Assembly (NCBI GenBank): GCA_900545325.1
Contig: UQZE01000001.1
Coordinates: forward strand, 1-50,839
Direction: 5' to 3'
Origin: an uncultured Eubacteriales bacterium
Lineage (GTDB): Bacteria; Bacillota; Clostridia; Christensenellales; Borkfalkiaceae
Length of the DNA: 50,839 bases
Position numbers and translations under genes: made by a program
The notes under the pieces: generated by a model
What the model saw: the letters and a program-made list of their open reading frames with translations, nothing else
The model's database searches: none
What the model was told of the DNA's origin: nothing
Shown: piece by piece, positions 8,316 through 15,442 of the stretch
How positions within the stretch are numbered: position 1 is the first letter of the stretch
Layout: every line of letters starts with the position of its first letter

Positions 8316-9137
8316 ATGAAATTCGATGTGGAACTCGTCGGAAAAATAGGCTCCATGGCCCTCATCGCAAAACAGGCGCAGATCCCCGATTACACGCGCA
8401 TCGCGCGGCTTTCGCGCGAGCTTAAGCCCGGCTATATCTGGGTAACGAGCGGCGCGACCGAGATCGGCAGGCTTGATTATCTCAGGCGGCACGGGCGGGA
8501 ACTCGAGGGAAAAATGGAGGACGTCAAGGCGGACTATTCCGCAGAGGGACAGTCCATACTCATGTCCACTTACCGTCAGTACGTCGATCCGCGCTATTCC
8601 ATTCGCCAGGTGCTGGTCGTACATCAGCACTTCAACGATCCCTTAAAGCGGGAATTTTTAAAATCCCTGCTTTTGCGCTGCAAGGAGCAAAACGCCATAC
8701 CCATCGTCAATTATAACGACGCGGTGTGCGCCGAGGAAAACCGCAAAATGGAGATACAGGCCCTTCTGAGCGCGCATAAAAAGGTAGTGGAATGCGTGGA
8801 TAACGACGAAACCGCCGCGCAGATCGCCTGTCTCGTAAAGGCGGAAACGCTGCTTATCCTGACCAGCACGGACGGCATATACAAGGATCTGAAAAAAGGC
8901 GAACTGGTGGAGGAAATCGGCGGCAAGGACGTCTGCGAGGTGCTGGAAAACATAGATTATTATAAAGGTTTCTGTTCGGGAGCGTCGCGCGCGGGCGCGA
9001 ACGGCGCGGGCGCAAAACTCGAATATATAAAAGACGCCGTGAAACAGGGCACGAAAGTCATCATTGCCAACGGCAAATATTCCATCAAAGAAGTGCTTTC
9101 GGGCGCCGTACCGGCCACGAGAATTTGCGTAAGATAA
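8316..9137 (+). CDS. Amino-acid kinase family protein, glutamate-5-kinase-like
   Basis: The 273-residue protein has the amino-acid-kinase fold. IWVTSGATEIGR (about 41-52) corresponds to the VSSGAI segment of glutamate 5-kinase, IPIVNYNDAV (about 128-137) to the PIxNENDxV segment, and LLILTSTDGIY (about 187-197) plus ANGAGAKLEYIKDA (about 228-241) to the nucleotide site. There is no C-terminal PUA domain, and the first glycine loop reads VGKIGSMAL instead of VVKVGSS. No proA is adjacent. A role in proline synthesis is therefore unproven; a related small-molecule kinase is equally possible. Ribosome site GGAAGG precedes ATG 8316. Confidence 0.7.
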   Translation: MKFDVELVGKIGSMALIAKQAQIPDYTRIARLSRELKPGYIWVTSGATEIGRLDYLRRHGRELEGKMEDVKADYSAEGQSILMSTYRQYVDPRYSIRQVLVVHQHFNDPLKREFLKSLLLRCKEQNAIPIVNYNDAVCAEENRKMEIQALLSAHKKVVECVDNDETAAQIACLVKAETLLILTSTDGIYKDLKKGELVEEIGGKDVCEVLENIDYYKGFCSGASRAGANGAGAKLEYIKDAVKQGTKVIIANGKYSIKEVLSGAVPATRICVR

Positions 9138-9168
9138 AAAACGTCGGAAAAAATTCCGACGTTTTTTT
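9137..9168 (+). terminator. Terminator after the kinase gene
   Basis: AAAACGTCGGAA and TTCCGACGTTTT pair over a short A-rich loop and run into a T tract. Confidence 0.9.
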
Positions 9169-9217
9169 ATTTTCGCGCATAAACGCTCTTTTCCCGTACA
9201 TACTAAGCACAGTTATT

Positions 9218-9233
9218 AAATGCGCGCGCATTT
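9218..9233. promoter_or_regulatory. 16-bp perfect palindrome upstream of rubrerythrin
   Basis: AAATGCGCGCGCATTT is a perfect palindrome 34 bases upstream of a TATAAT (-10-like, 9267-9272) and about 80 bases before the rubrerythrin ATG. No T tract follows, so it may be an operator and not a terminator. Confidence 0.35.
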
Positions 9234-9314
9234 GAAACAAATGACAAAATATTTTCACTTTCCGTGTATAATAACAAAAACATTGCGCATCTTAATAACG
9301 AGGGGGAAAAAGAG

Positions 9315-9887
9315 ATGAAAAACTCAACGACCTTTGAAAATCTCGCAAGATCTTTTGCGGGCGAATCGCAAGCGGGCTTACGCTATCAGATTATAGCCGA
9401 TATGTGTATGCAGCAAGGTTACAACTCTCTTGCGGACGAACTGAAAACGATTGCCAAAAACGAAGTTCAGCACGCCAAAACTTATTACCATCTTTTAACG
9501 GAAAACGGCGGCAGCGCAGACAATATCGATATTTGCGCCGGATATCCGTTCGAAAAGATAACTATCGAAGACGGTTTAAGAGAAGCAATGCTGGCGGAGA
9601 AGGAGGAAGCGGATAAAGTTTATCCCGAATTCGCGAAGATCGCCCGGAACGAAGGTTTCACCGGGATCGCGAAAAAATTTGAACTAACAGCAAAAGTCGA
9701 AAAAGAGCACGAACTCAAATTCAAGTATCTGTACGAAAGTTTCAAAAACGGTACGCTTTTCAAAGCGAAACAGCCTACCTACTGGGAATGTTCGGTTTGC
9801 GGACACGTTGAAGCGAGGGAAGAAGCGTGGAATGTATGCCCGCTTTGCAATTCTTCGCAGGGGTTTGTCAAATTAAAGTTAAATTAA
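9315..9887 (+). CDS. Rubrerythrin
   Basis: The 190-residue cytoplasmic non-haem iron protein detoxifies hydrogen peroxide in anaerobes. The N-terminal ferritin-like four-helix bundle has di-iron ligands in FAGESQAGLRY (about 12-22), NEVQHAKTYYHLL (about 49-61), EEADKVYPEFA (about 95-105) and KVEKEHELKFKYL (about 127-139). The C-terminal rubredoxin-like domain has CSVCGH...CPLC (about 161-180), giving the four Cys iron ligands. ATG 9315 follows a GAGGGGG ribosome site; an upstream in-frame start at 9264 would bypass it. The order ferritin-like then rubredoxin is the classical one. Confidence 0.95.
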   Translation: MKNSTTFENLARSFAGESQAGLRYQIIADMCMQQGYNSLADELKTIAKNEVQHAKTYYHLLTENGGSADNIDICAGYPFEKITIEDGLREAMLAEKEEADKVYPEFAKIARNEGFTGIAKKFELTAKVEKEHELKFKYLYESFKNGTLFKAKQPTYWECSVCGHVEAREEAWNVCPLCNSSQGFVKLKLN

Positions 9888-9903
9888 AGGAGATAATTTC
9901 GTA

Positions 9904-10078
9904 ATGAAAAACGTTAAGAACGCGAAGAATGCCAAAAGCACGACTGAAAAAGGCAAGAAAACGAGTCAGGAAAAGAATTGCAGATAATCAAAGCAATTTT
10001 GACGTAACAGGCTCCTATACGGGAATAAACTTATACGATATGTTCGACGAACCCGTACAGGACGCAGACGATCTATAA
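9904..10078 (+). pseudogene. Small conserved protein gene split by a +1 frameshift
   Basis: ATG 9904 opens a 27-codon Lys/Asn-rich frame (starts MKNVKNAKNAKS) that stops at 9985-9987. A second frame, open from 9983 without its own start codon, encodes a tail of about 31 residues beginning DNQSNFDVTGSYTG and ending EPVQDADDL with stop at 10076-10078. Skipping one base in GGAAAAGAATTGCAGAT near 9971-9984 would join both parts into a protein of about 58 residues. From memory, Clostridia carry small basic proteins with a similar SYTG...PVQDADDL ending, so I read this as one gene with a single-base change. A ribosome site (AAAGGAG) stands upstream. Function unknown. Confidence 0.55.
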
Positions 10079-10137
10079 CCGAATTTAAGCAAAAATTTTT
10101 CGATAAACTACTTTTCGTTAAAAATTTTTTTGCACAC

Positions 10138-10175
10138 GATCCCCGCCGGATAAATTTTTCCGGCGGGGATTTACT
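10138..10175 (+). terminator. Terminator downstream of the rubrerythrin region
   Basis: TCCCCGCCGGA and TCCGGCGGGGA pair over an AT-rich loop and are followed by TTTACTTTTT. Confidence 0.85.
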
Positions 10176-10198
10176 TTTTCTGCATTTTATGTTAAAGT
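10170..10198 (+). promoter_or_regulatory. Promoter of the second acetyltransferase, start site at the ATG
   Basis: TTTACT (10170-10175), 17 bases, TATGT-TAAAGT (-10 at 10193-10198). Six bases separate the -10 box from ATG 10205, so the mRNA should be leaderless. Confidence 0.45.
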
Positions 10199-10204
10199 AA
10201 AAGC

Positions 10205-10648
10205 ATGAAAATATTTGAAGCAACCGAAAGACCGTCCGCCCTCATAACCGATCTATTGCAGATCTGGGAAAATTCCGTACGCTCTACCCATACGTTCTTA
10301 TCGGAAAGTGAAATTCTCGAAATAAAAAAATTCGTTCCGCAGGCGCTCGCGGGCGTTTCGCGCCTGGTTATAGCAACAGAAAACGGCCGGCCGACCGCCT
10401 TTATGGGCACAGAGGGACAAAAGTTAGAAATGCTGTTTGTCGCGCCCGAAATGCGGGGGAAAGGCATCGGAAAAGCCCTTCTTTTACACGCGACCGAGAA
10501 GTATTCCGTAAACGAACTGACCGTTAACGAAGAAAATCCCCTTGCAAAGGGTTTTTACGAGCACATGGGATTTACCGCGGTCGGAAGGAGCGAGGTCGAC
10601 GGACAGGGAAATCCCTATCCCGTAGTATATATGAAAAAATTCGATTAA
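10205..10648 (+). CDS. GNAT-family N-acetyltransferase
   Basis: The 147-residue protein shows the GNAT acetyl-CoA site LEMLFVAPEMRGKGIGKALL (about residues 78-97; RGKGIG is the Q/RxxGxG/A motif) and the end motif NPLAKGFYEHMGF (about 120-132). It resembles YjaB-type acetyltransferases; the acceptor is unknown. No ribosome site precedes ATG 10205, and the predicted transcript starts at the ATG. It ends at a bidirectional terminator shared with jag. Confidence 0.88.
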   Translation: MKIFEATERPSALITDLLQIWENSVRSTHTFLSESEILEIKKFVPQALAGVSRLVIATENGRPTAFMGTEGQKLEMLFVAPEMRGKGIGKALLLHATEKYSVNELTVNEENPLAKGFYEHMGFTAVGRSEVDGQGNPYPVVYMKKFD

Positions 10649-10650
10649 AA

Positions 10651-10682
10651 GAAAATTCCCGCCGTTCGGGCGGGAATTTTTT
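10651..10682. terminator. Bidirectional terminator
   Basis: AAAATTCCCGCC and GGGCGGGAATTTT form a hairpin between the convergent acetyltransferase and jag genes, with T tracts on both strands. Confidence 0.9.
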
Positions 10683-11490
10683 ATTCGTCTTTCAGGCTGT
10701 TGCCGAGATAGGTTCCGAATGTGGTCGGCTTTTTCTTGGGTTCTCTGCCGAGGGAGGAAAATCCGCTTCTTCCGCCTCTGCCGCCGCGGTCGCGCCTGTC
10801 GCCGCGTCTGTCGTCCCTGCGGCCGCCGTAATTTCTGTTGCCGCCGCGGTTTCTGTCGTTATATTTTTTCACGTAGGGTTTCTTTTCGTTGGGAATGATC
10901 ACCACGTGTCTGTTCGGTTCTTTTCCTTCGCTCGCCGTGGTAACGGTTTCGCTCGCCGCCAGCGTGGAATGTATCACCCTCCTTTCGTAAGGATTCATCG
11001 GTTCCAGAGAAACGTCTCTGCCCAGCCTTACCGCCTTGTCCGCGAGTTTATTCGCCAGGTTCACGAGCGTTTCCTCTCTCTTTTCCCTGTAACCTTCGCA
11101 GTCCACAACCACGCGCTTATAGTTCTTGTTGCCGATATTCGCAACCGCCCCCGCAAGCGCCTGCAACGCGTCGAGCACTTCGCCGCGGTATCCTATGACC
11201 GCGGAGGACGAAGTAGTGATCACGTTGATGACAATGTTTTCACCCTCGCTCACGAGTTCGGCTTTTGCGCTGAGGTCCATTTTCTCGAACAAACCTTCCA
11301 AAAACTGCACGGCCCTGCTGCCGCCGGAAAGTTTGACGGATACGTCCACTTCGGCTTCCTTTTTCACTTTGCCGAAAAGACCTTTCACTTCTTCGGCGAG
11401 AACTTTGATTTCAGCCTGTTCTTCCGTGATGGAATAATAGCTCAGTCCCGCCGAGATGGCTTCCGCCACCGTCTTACCTTTAAAAACCAT
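10681..11490 (-). CDS. jag: Jag/KhpB RNA-binding protein
   Basis: The 269-residue protein has the Jag N-terminal domain (about 1-50, KGKTVAEAISAGLSYY), a KH domain (about 85-150, with VIGYRGEVLDALQALAGA as the GxxG-type RNA loop) and an R3H domain (about 150-205, LEPMNPYERRVIHSTLA). It binds RNA and, as KhpB, helps control cell elongation and division; the SpoIIIJ-associated name comes from its usual place next to yidC. Residues about 205-250 form an Arg/Gly-rich tail (RGGNRNYGGRRDDRRG and similar), longer than usual. GGAGGAAAAA precedes the ATG. Confidence 0.93.
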   Translation of the reverse strand: MVFKGKTVAEAISAGLSYYSITEEQAEIKVLAEEVKGLFGKVKKEAEVDVSVKLSGGSRAVQFLEGLFEKMDLSAKAELVSEGENIVINVITTSSSAVIGYRGEVLDALQALAGAVANIGNKNYKRVVVDCEGYREKREETLVNLANKLADKAVRLGRDVSLEPMNPYERRVIHSTLAASETVTTASEGKEPNRHVVIIPNEKKPYVKKYNDRNRGGNRNYGGRRDDRRGDRRDRGGRGGRSGFSSLGREPKKKPTTFGTYLGNSLKDE

Positions 11491-11545
11491 TTTTTCCTCC
11501 GTTGCGGCTTTTCGCCGCTATTTACAAAACGCCGTATGCGTTTTT

Positions 11546-13132
11546 TTACTTTTCGTCCCCGTCTTTCTTATCGTCCACGCCGCGTTCGGTACGCTCCAGA
11601 ACGACCTTTTTGACGATCCTGTTCGCCTTTGCCCTTTCCTTTTTCTCTTTCGGGGTAAGTTCGCGCTTGTCCTTTTTACGGCGCTTTTTCTTCGGCTCGT
11701 CGTCGGCATCGGGCATTTCAAATTCTTCGCCCTGCTTTTCGAGCGCCTTTTTGAAACGGATATCCACCACCTTATTGATGAGCAGGGTGGTGAGCATACT
11801 TACCACGTTGCTTACGATAATGTATATCGAGAACGCCGCCGTATACATGAGGGAGAAGAAACCCATCATGATGGGCATCATCCACATCATCACTTTCTGC
11901 GTCATCATGCCCTGGCCGTCCACGCTCTGCAGTTCCATCTGCGCCTTTTGGCCTCTCGACATCACCCATTGCATCAGCAGAGAAAATCCCGCCGTCAGCA
12001 CCACGAGCACGAGATACCCGTTCACCTGTTCTTTTTCCGTGCCGAGTTTGGCCGTCAAATTATCGTATTGCAGGGGATCGGACGTATACTTGGAAAGATT
12101 GTATTTTGAATTGAAAGTATTGTAATCTTTGTACACGGGGTGCTGGAAAGGCGTATCGGGCATCCAAATGTTCTTGATCCACAAAAAGCTTTCCTTTTCC
12201 TCGCGGTATTTTTCAGCCGAGCGGGTCTGCTGTATATCCAGCACGAAATTATAAACCGCAGCGTCCTCTGTCAGCGCGGCGTCGTTTTTCTGCTCCTCCG
12301 CGAAATACTCTTCAAACGTCTGTCCCGCGGAATTCTTCATTCCTTTGGCTTTGAAGGCTTCCACGTCCAGTTCGGGCCTCGTAGAGGCGAAATCGTAAAC
12401 GGAAGTTTCGCCGTTTACCGTCTTTTTGATGATTTTATTGTATTCTATATAGCCGCCTTCGGTAAAATACGTTACCGTGCCGATACTCTGATCGTCCTCC
12501 GCCTCTTTGAAATCGTAAACGACTTTCAGCGCGGGTTCGGTCGTAAGCGTGAGCGTATACGTGCCGCTTTCCTGAAAATCTTCCTGCTTTTCAGCCTCTG
12601 CAAACACCGCTTTGTCGTCTATGACCACCTTGCCTTCTTCGTTGTGCCAGATGTAGTTATCAACATCCAGAACGCCCTCGTCCACCACGGAATTGAAAGC
12701 GGTGTTCATATTGTAGAGATATTTGATGTTCTGATAAGTGGAATACTGGCTGAACGCGTTCAGTACGATGATAAAAAATACCAGCGTTATGATGGAGGGC
12801 AGACAGGCGCCGAACATGGAATAGCCTTCCTTTTTATAGAGCGCGGCCATCTTCATGTTGTAGGTCTGCTTGTCTCCGGCGTATTGTTTCTGCAGTTTTT
12901 CGAGCTGCGGCCGCATCTGTTCCATTTTGAGGGAATTGCGGCGCATGGACGCCCTCGAATAAAAGTCGAGGGGAAAAGTTACGAGTTTCAGCGCGAGCGT
13001 GAACATCGTTACGCCGAGCACGATGGTGGGGAACCAGTTTATAAACGTGGCGATCCAGCTGTTGAGCCCCGAAATCGTCGGCTCTTTAAAGCTGTAATAC
13101 GCTACAGCGGCCAGTATATTTGTCAAATTCAT
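11546..13132 (-). CDS. yidC: YidC/Oxa1 membrane protein insertase with a large extracytoplasmic insertion
   Basis: The 528-residue insertase places proteins in the membrane. The core is recognisable: first core helix about 33-58, the cytoplasmic coiled hairpin about 60-105 (MEQMRPQLEKLQKQYAGD), a second helix about 110-132, WIKNIWMPD near 340, and C-terminal helices about 390-480 including QWVMSRGQ and MMWMMPIMMGFFSL. Between the second helix and WIKNIW lies an insert of roughly 190 residues (about 140-335) predicted to face outside; typical Gram-positive YidC proteins have only a short loop there. The tail is strongly basic (KKKRRKKDKRE), as expected for ribosome contact. No lipobox is seen. 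Confidence 0.92.
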   Translation of the reverse strand: MNLTNILAAVAYYSFKEPTISGLNSWIATFINWFPTIVLGVTMFTLALKLVTFPLDFYSRASMRRNSLKMEQMRPQLEKLQKQYAGDKQTYNMKMAALYKKEGYSMFGACLPSIITLVFFIIVLNAFSQYSTYQNIKYLYNMNTAFNSVVDEGVLDVDNYIWHNEEGKVVIDDKAVFAEAEKQEDFQESGTYTLTLTTEPALKVVYDFKEAEDDQSIGTVTYFTEGGYIEYNKIIKKTVNGETSVYDFASTRPELDVEAFKAKGMKNSAGQTFEEYFAEEQKNDAALTEDAAVYNFVLDIQQTRSAEKYREEKESFLWIKNIWMPDTPFQHPVYKDYNTFNSKYNLSKYTSDPLQYDNLTAKLGTEKEQVNGYLVLVVLTAGFSLLMQWVMSRGQKAQMELQSVDGQGMMTQKVMMWMMPIMMGFFSLMYTAAFSIYIIVSNVVSMLTTLLINKVVDIRFKKALEKQGEEFEMPDADDEPKKKRRKKDKRELTPKEKKERAKANRIVKKVVLERTERGVDDKKDGDEK

Positions 13133-13143
13133 CTTTTAATTCC

Positions 13144-13383
13144 TTAATATACCCACTTGACAACGCTCTTTTTGTCGGGCACTTTGTCGAACCCGCCTTT
13201 TGAAAAAGGATTGCAACGCAAAATACGCCAGAAAGCCAAAACGCAGCCGACGAGAAAGCCCCTTTTTAAAATGGCTTCCAAAGCGTACTGCGAACAGGTC
13301 GGCGTATAGCGGCAATTGCTGCCAAGCTGCGGCGATATGCATTTCTGATAAAATTTAATGAGGAATATTCCGATCTTTTTCAT
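13144..13383 (-). CDS. yidD: Membrane protein insertion efficiency factor
   Basis: The 79-residue protein has the YidD family signature: FYQKCISPQLGSNCRYTPTC near residues 11-30, then SQYALEAI and ILRCNPF. It is thought to assist YidC at the membrane. Its ATG at 13383 lies inside rnpA (29-base overlap), the usual arrangement in the rpmH-rnpA-yidD-yidC-jag cluster. Confidence 0.95.
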   Translation of the reverse strand: MKKIGIFLIKFYQKCISPQLGSNCRYTPTCSQYALEAILKRGFLVGCVLAFWRILRCNPFSKGGFDKVPDKKSVVKWVY

Positions 13384-13702
13384 CTTTGAAAAGTCCCGCT
13401 TTCTTCAGCATGTAGCCCATGCTACTCTTAAATTCGGCAAGGGAATATTCTTCCCTGACTTTCGGGATAAAAACAAAAAAGAAGCCGTCTTTTACGAAGG
13501 AAAAGTAACTTCTGAATGCTTCCCTCAAAAGACGTTTGATCCTGTTTCGCTTCACGCTGGAACCGTGTTTTTTTCCCACGGCATATCCTACTTTTTTCGT
13601 ATCGGCGGCAAAGTAAATCAACGTAAGATTGTTCGAAAACACTCTCGTTCCTTTTTTAAAAACCTTGTCAAAGTCCTCACTTCTTTTTAATCTGTATTCC
13701 AA
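13355..13702 (-). CDS. rnpA: Ribonuclease P protein component
   Basis: The 115-residue basic protein joins RNase P RNA to process tRNA 5' ends. The RNR motif is seen as VGKKHGSSVKRNRIKRLLRE (about residues 44-63). It lies directly downstream of rpmH and overlaps yidD. Confidence 0.95.
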   Translation of the reverse strand: MEYRLKRSEDFDKVFKKGTRVFSNNLTLIYFAADTKKVGYAVGKKHGSSVKRNRIKRLLREAFRSYFSFVKDGFFFVFIPKVREEYSLAEFKSSMGYMLKKAGLFKDEKDRNIPH

Positions 13703-13720
13703 TTAAGTTGCCCCGAAATT

Positions 13721-13855
13721 TTAAGCGGAAAGCTTATGGCGGCCCTTATTGCGGCGTCTTTTCAAAACGTTCCTGCCGCTCTTCGTCTTCATTCTCTTTC
13801 TGAAACCGTGTACCTTGCTTCTCTGTCTTTTTTTGGGCTGATATGTTCTTTTCAT
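13721..13855 (-). CDS. rpmH: 50S ribosomal protein L34
   Basis: The 44-codon gene runs from ATG at 13855 to TAA at 13723-13721. The product starts MKRTYQPKKRQRSKVHGF and ends KLSA, an unmistakable L34 sequence. Ribosome site GAGGA precedes the ATG. It has its own consensus promoter and heads the rnpA-yidD-yidC-jag transcript. Confidence 0.97.
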   Translation of the reverse strand: MKRTYQPKKRQRSKVHGFRKRMKTKSGRNVLKRRRNKGRHKLSA

Positions 13856-13893
13856 ATTATTCCGTCCTCTTTTTAGTAGTTTTGCGTTTTTTT

Positions 13894-13922
13894 ATTATAG
13901 TAAAGTTTTCTTTTTTTGTCAA
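13894..13922 (-). promoter_or_regulatory. rpmH promoter
   Basis: On the minus strand TTGACA (13922-13917), 17 bases, TATAAT (13899-13894): a full sigma-A consensus directly after the dnaN stop codon. Confidence 0.85.
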
Positions 13923-13926
13923 TCTT

Positions 13927-15030
13927 TTAAGCGTTAATTCTCACGGGCAGCACCAAATACAGGTAATTATCCCCGCTGACGGGCTTGATTATGCAGGGCG
14001 CGATGGGGGAATTTAAGTAAATATTGATGAATTCGTCCTCCGCGATGCGCAGAAATTCCGTAATGTATTTAGAGTTGAAGGCGATCGTTATGTCCTTGCC
14101 CTCCATATTGACGTTCACCGGCTCGTTCACGTTGCCTATCTCGCTCTTGGAGATGACGTACATGAACTTTTCCTTGATGTCGAACTTGACGATGGAGATC
14201 CTGTCGCTCCGCGCGAGCACCGACGCTCTTTCCACGCTGGCGGCGAGCGTCTTTACGTTCACCCTTACGTTGGTTACGAACTCCGAAGGAATGATCTGCT
14301 TGTAATTGATAAATTCGCCCTCCAGCAGGCGGGAGATGAGCGTGGTGCCGTTCGTCTCCACCATGAGGGTGTTTTTATTGAGCGTTACTTTTAAATCCTC
14401 TTCGTCCTTATCGAGCAGCCTCACGATTTCCATCAGCGTGCGGGAAGGGATTATGGCCTTCATTTCCGCGGAAAAACCGCTCACGTCCGCGCGGGCGAGC
14501 GACAGCCTGAAGCCGTCCAGCGCGACCGCCGTAGCCCTGGCGTTGGCGATCTCGAAGAGTACGCCCTTTAATATGGGGCGGCTGTCGTCCTGCGAACAGG
14601 CGAAAACCGTCATGTTGGTCAGGCGTTTGAAATCGCTTTGTTTCATCACGAAGAAATTGTCGTTTATCTTTTTATCCGCGCGCGGGAACTCTTCGGCGGA
14701 AAAGCACTGCATCTCGCTTTCCGAATCCGAGTATTTTATTTTAAGCTGGTTTTCATCCGCCAGAGAAAGCTCCACCTGTTCGTTTTCCAGCTTTTTGACG
14801 AATTCCGCGAAGAACTTGCCCGTTACAACGGTTTCGCCCTCCATCAGGACTTCCGCCCTCACGTTTTTTTCGATGGTCAGTTCCGTATCGGTGGCAACGA
14901 GCGTAAGCGTATCGCCTTTCGCCTTGAGATATATTCCCTCCAGAACGGGATTCGTCTTTTTTACGCCGAGCGCTTTGCTTACTTTAAGCACCGCGTCCGA
15001 AAGGTCCAAACCGTCGCAAATGATCTTCAT
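13927..15030 (-). CDS. dnaN: DNA polymerase III beta subunit (sliding clamp)
   Basis: The 367-residue protein forms the ring-shaped processivity clamp. It begins MKIICDGLDLSDAVLKVSKA, contains the family stretches DGFRLSLA and GEFINYKQIIPSEF, and ends with the typical YLVLPVRI motif. Ribosome site CGGAGAAA precedes the ATG. It points the same way as rpmH, only 71 bases upstream of it, and no dnaA lies on either side, which departs from the common rpmH/dnaA-dnaN arrangement. Confidence 0.96.
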   Translation of the reverse strand: MKIICDGLDLSDAVLKVSKALGVKKTNPVLEGIYLKAKGDTLTLVATDTELTIEKNVRAEVLMEGETVVTGKFFAEFVKKLENEQVELSLADENQLKIKYSDSESEMQCFSAEEFPRADKKINDNFFVMKQSDFKRLTNMTVFACSQDDSRPILKGVLFEIANARATAVALDGFRLSLARADVSGFSAEMKAIIPSRTLMEIVRLLDKDEEDLKVTLNKNTLMVETNGTTLISRLLEGEFINYKQIIPSEFVTNVRVNVKTLAASVERASVLARSDRISIVKFDIKEKFMYVISKSEIGNVNEPVNVNMEGKDITIAFNSKYITEFLRIAEDEFINIYLNSPIAPCIIKPVSGDNYLYLVLPVRINA

Positions 15031-15442
15031 AAATTTCTCCGTAAACTGTCGTTTCGATATTCTATTATATTATATATGATAGATTGAAAAAAATCAATAA
15101 AATGCGGCTCTTTTTTGTCCGTTTTTTAAGGAAAGGATATTATTTCTTTTTTTAAATTTAAATCAGTAGTCATTATTATAAGGCGGTGTATATTTGTGGA
15201 AAGCGCCGTTTCCGCTATGTATAGACTGACGTTTTAAAGTGGATAAACTGTGATTTGTTTTGTGGACAAGCTGTGAAAAGCTTGTGGAAGAACGGCGCTT
15301 TCGGTTCTGAAAGGCAGAGGCGGGGCGGGCGCATTTTTTCCCGCGTCAGAAAACGGGTAAGTTTTCCGCACGCTGTGGAAAAGAAATGTGAATATCTTTG
15401 TTTTCGTTGTGTATTTTCCGAAAATATGTTAATATCTTTACT
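15031..15442. other. Candidate replication origin (oriC) between dnaN and rsmG
   Basis: This 412-base gap holds AT-rich runs (15058-15110, 15139-15180) that could unwind, and a cluster of DnaA-box-like nonamers on the plus strand (consensus TGTGGATAA): TGTGGAAAG 15195, AGTGGATAA 15238, TGTGGACAA 15261, TGTGGAAGA 15283, TGTGGAAAA 15374; a perfect TGTGGATAA follows at 15610 inside rsmG. dnaN faces left and rsmG right; most genes to the right run on plus, while the left side is mixed with minus blocks next to the gap. The dnaN promoter (TTGATT 15097-15092, 17 bases, TATAAT 15074-15069) lies in the gap. Confidence 0.6.
15407..15435 (+). promoter_or_regulatory. rsmG promoter, start site at the ATG
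   Basis: TTGTGT (15407-15412), 17 bases, TATGT-TAATAT (-10 at 15430-15435). Seven bases to ATG 15443, so the mRNA is predicted to be leaderless; no ribosome site is present. Confidence 0.55.

Noticed and set aside
8316..9137. Assignment as proB
   Set aside because: Fold motifs fit, but the altered first loop, missing PUA domain and lack of proA make the symbol unsafe.
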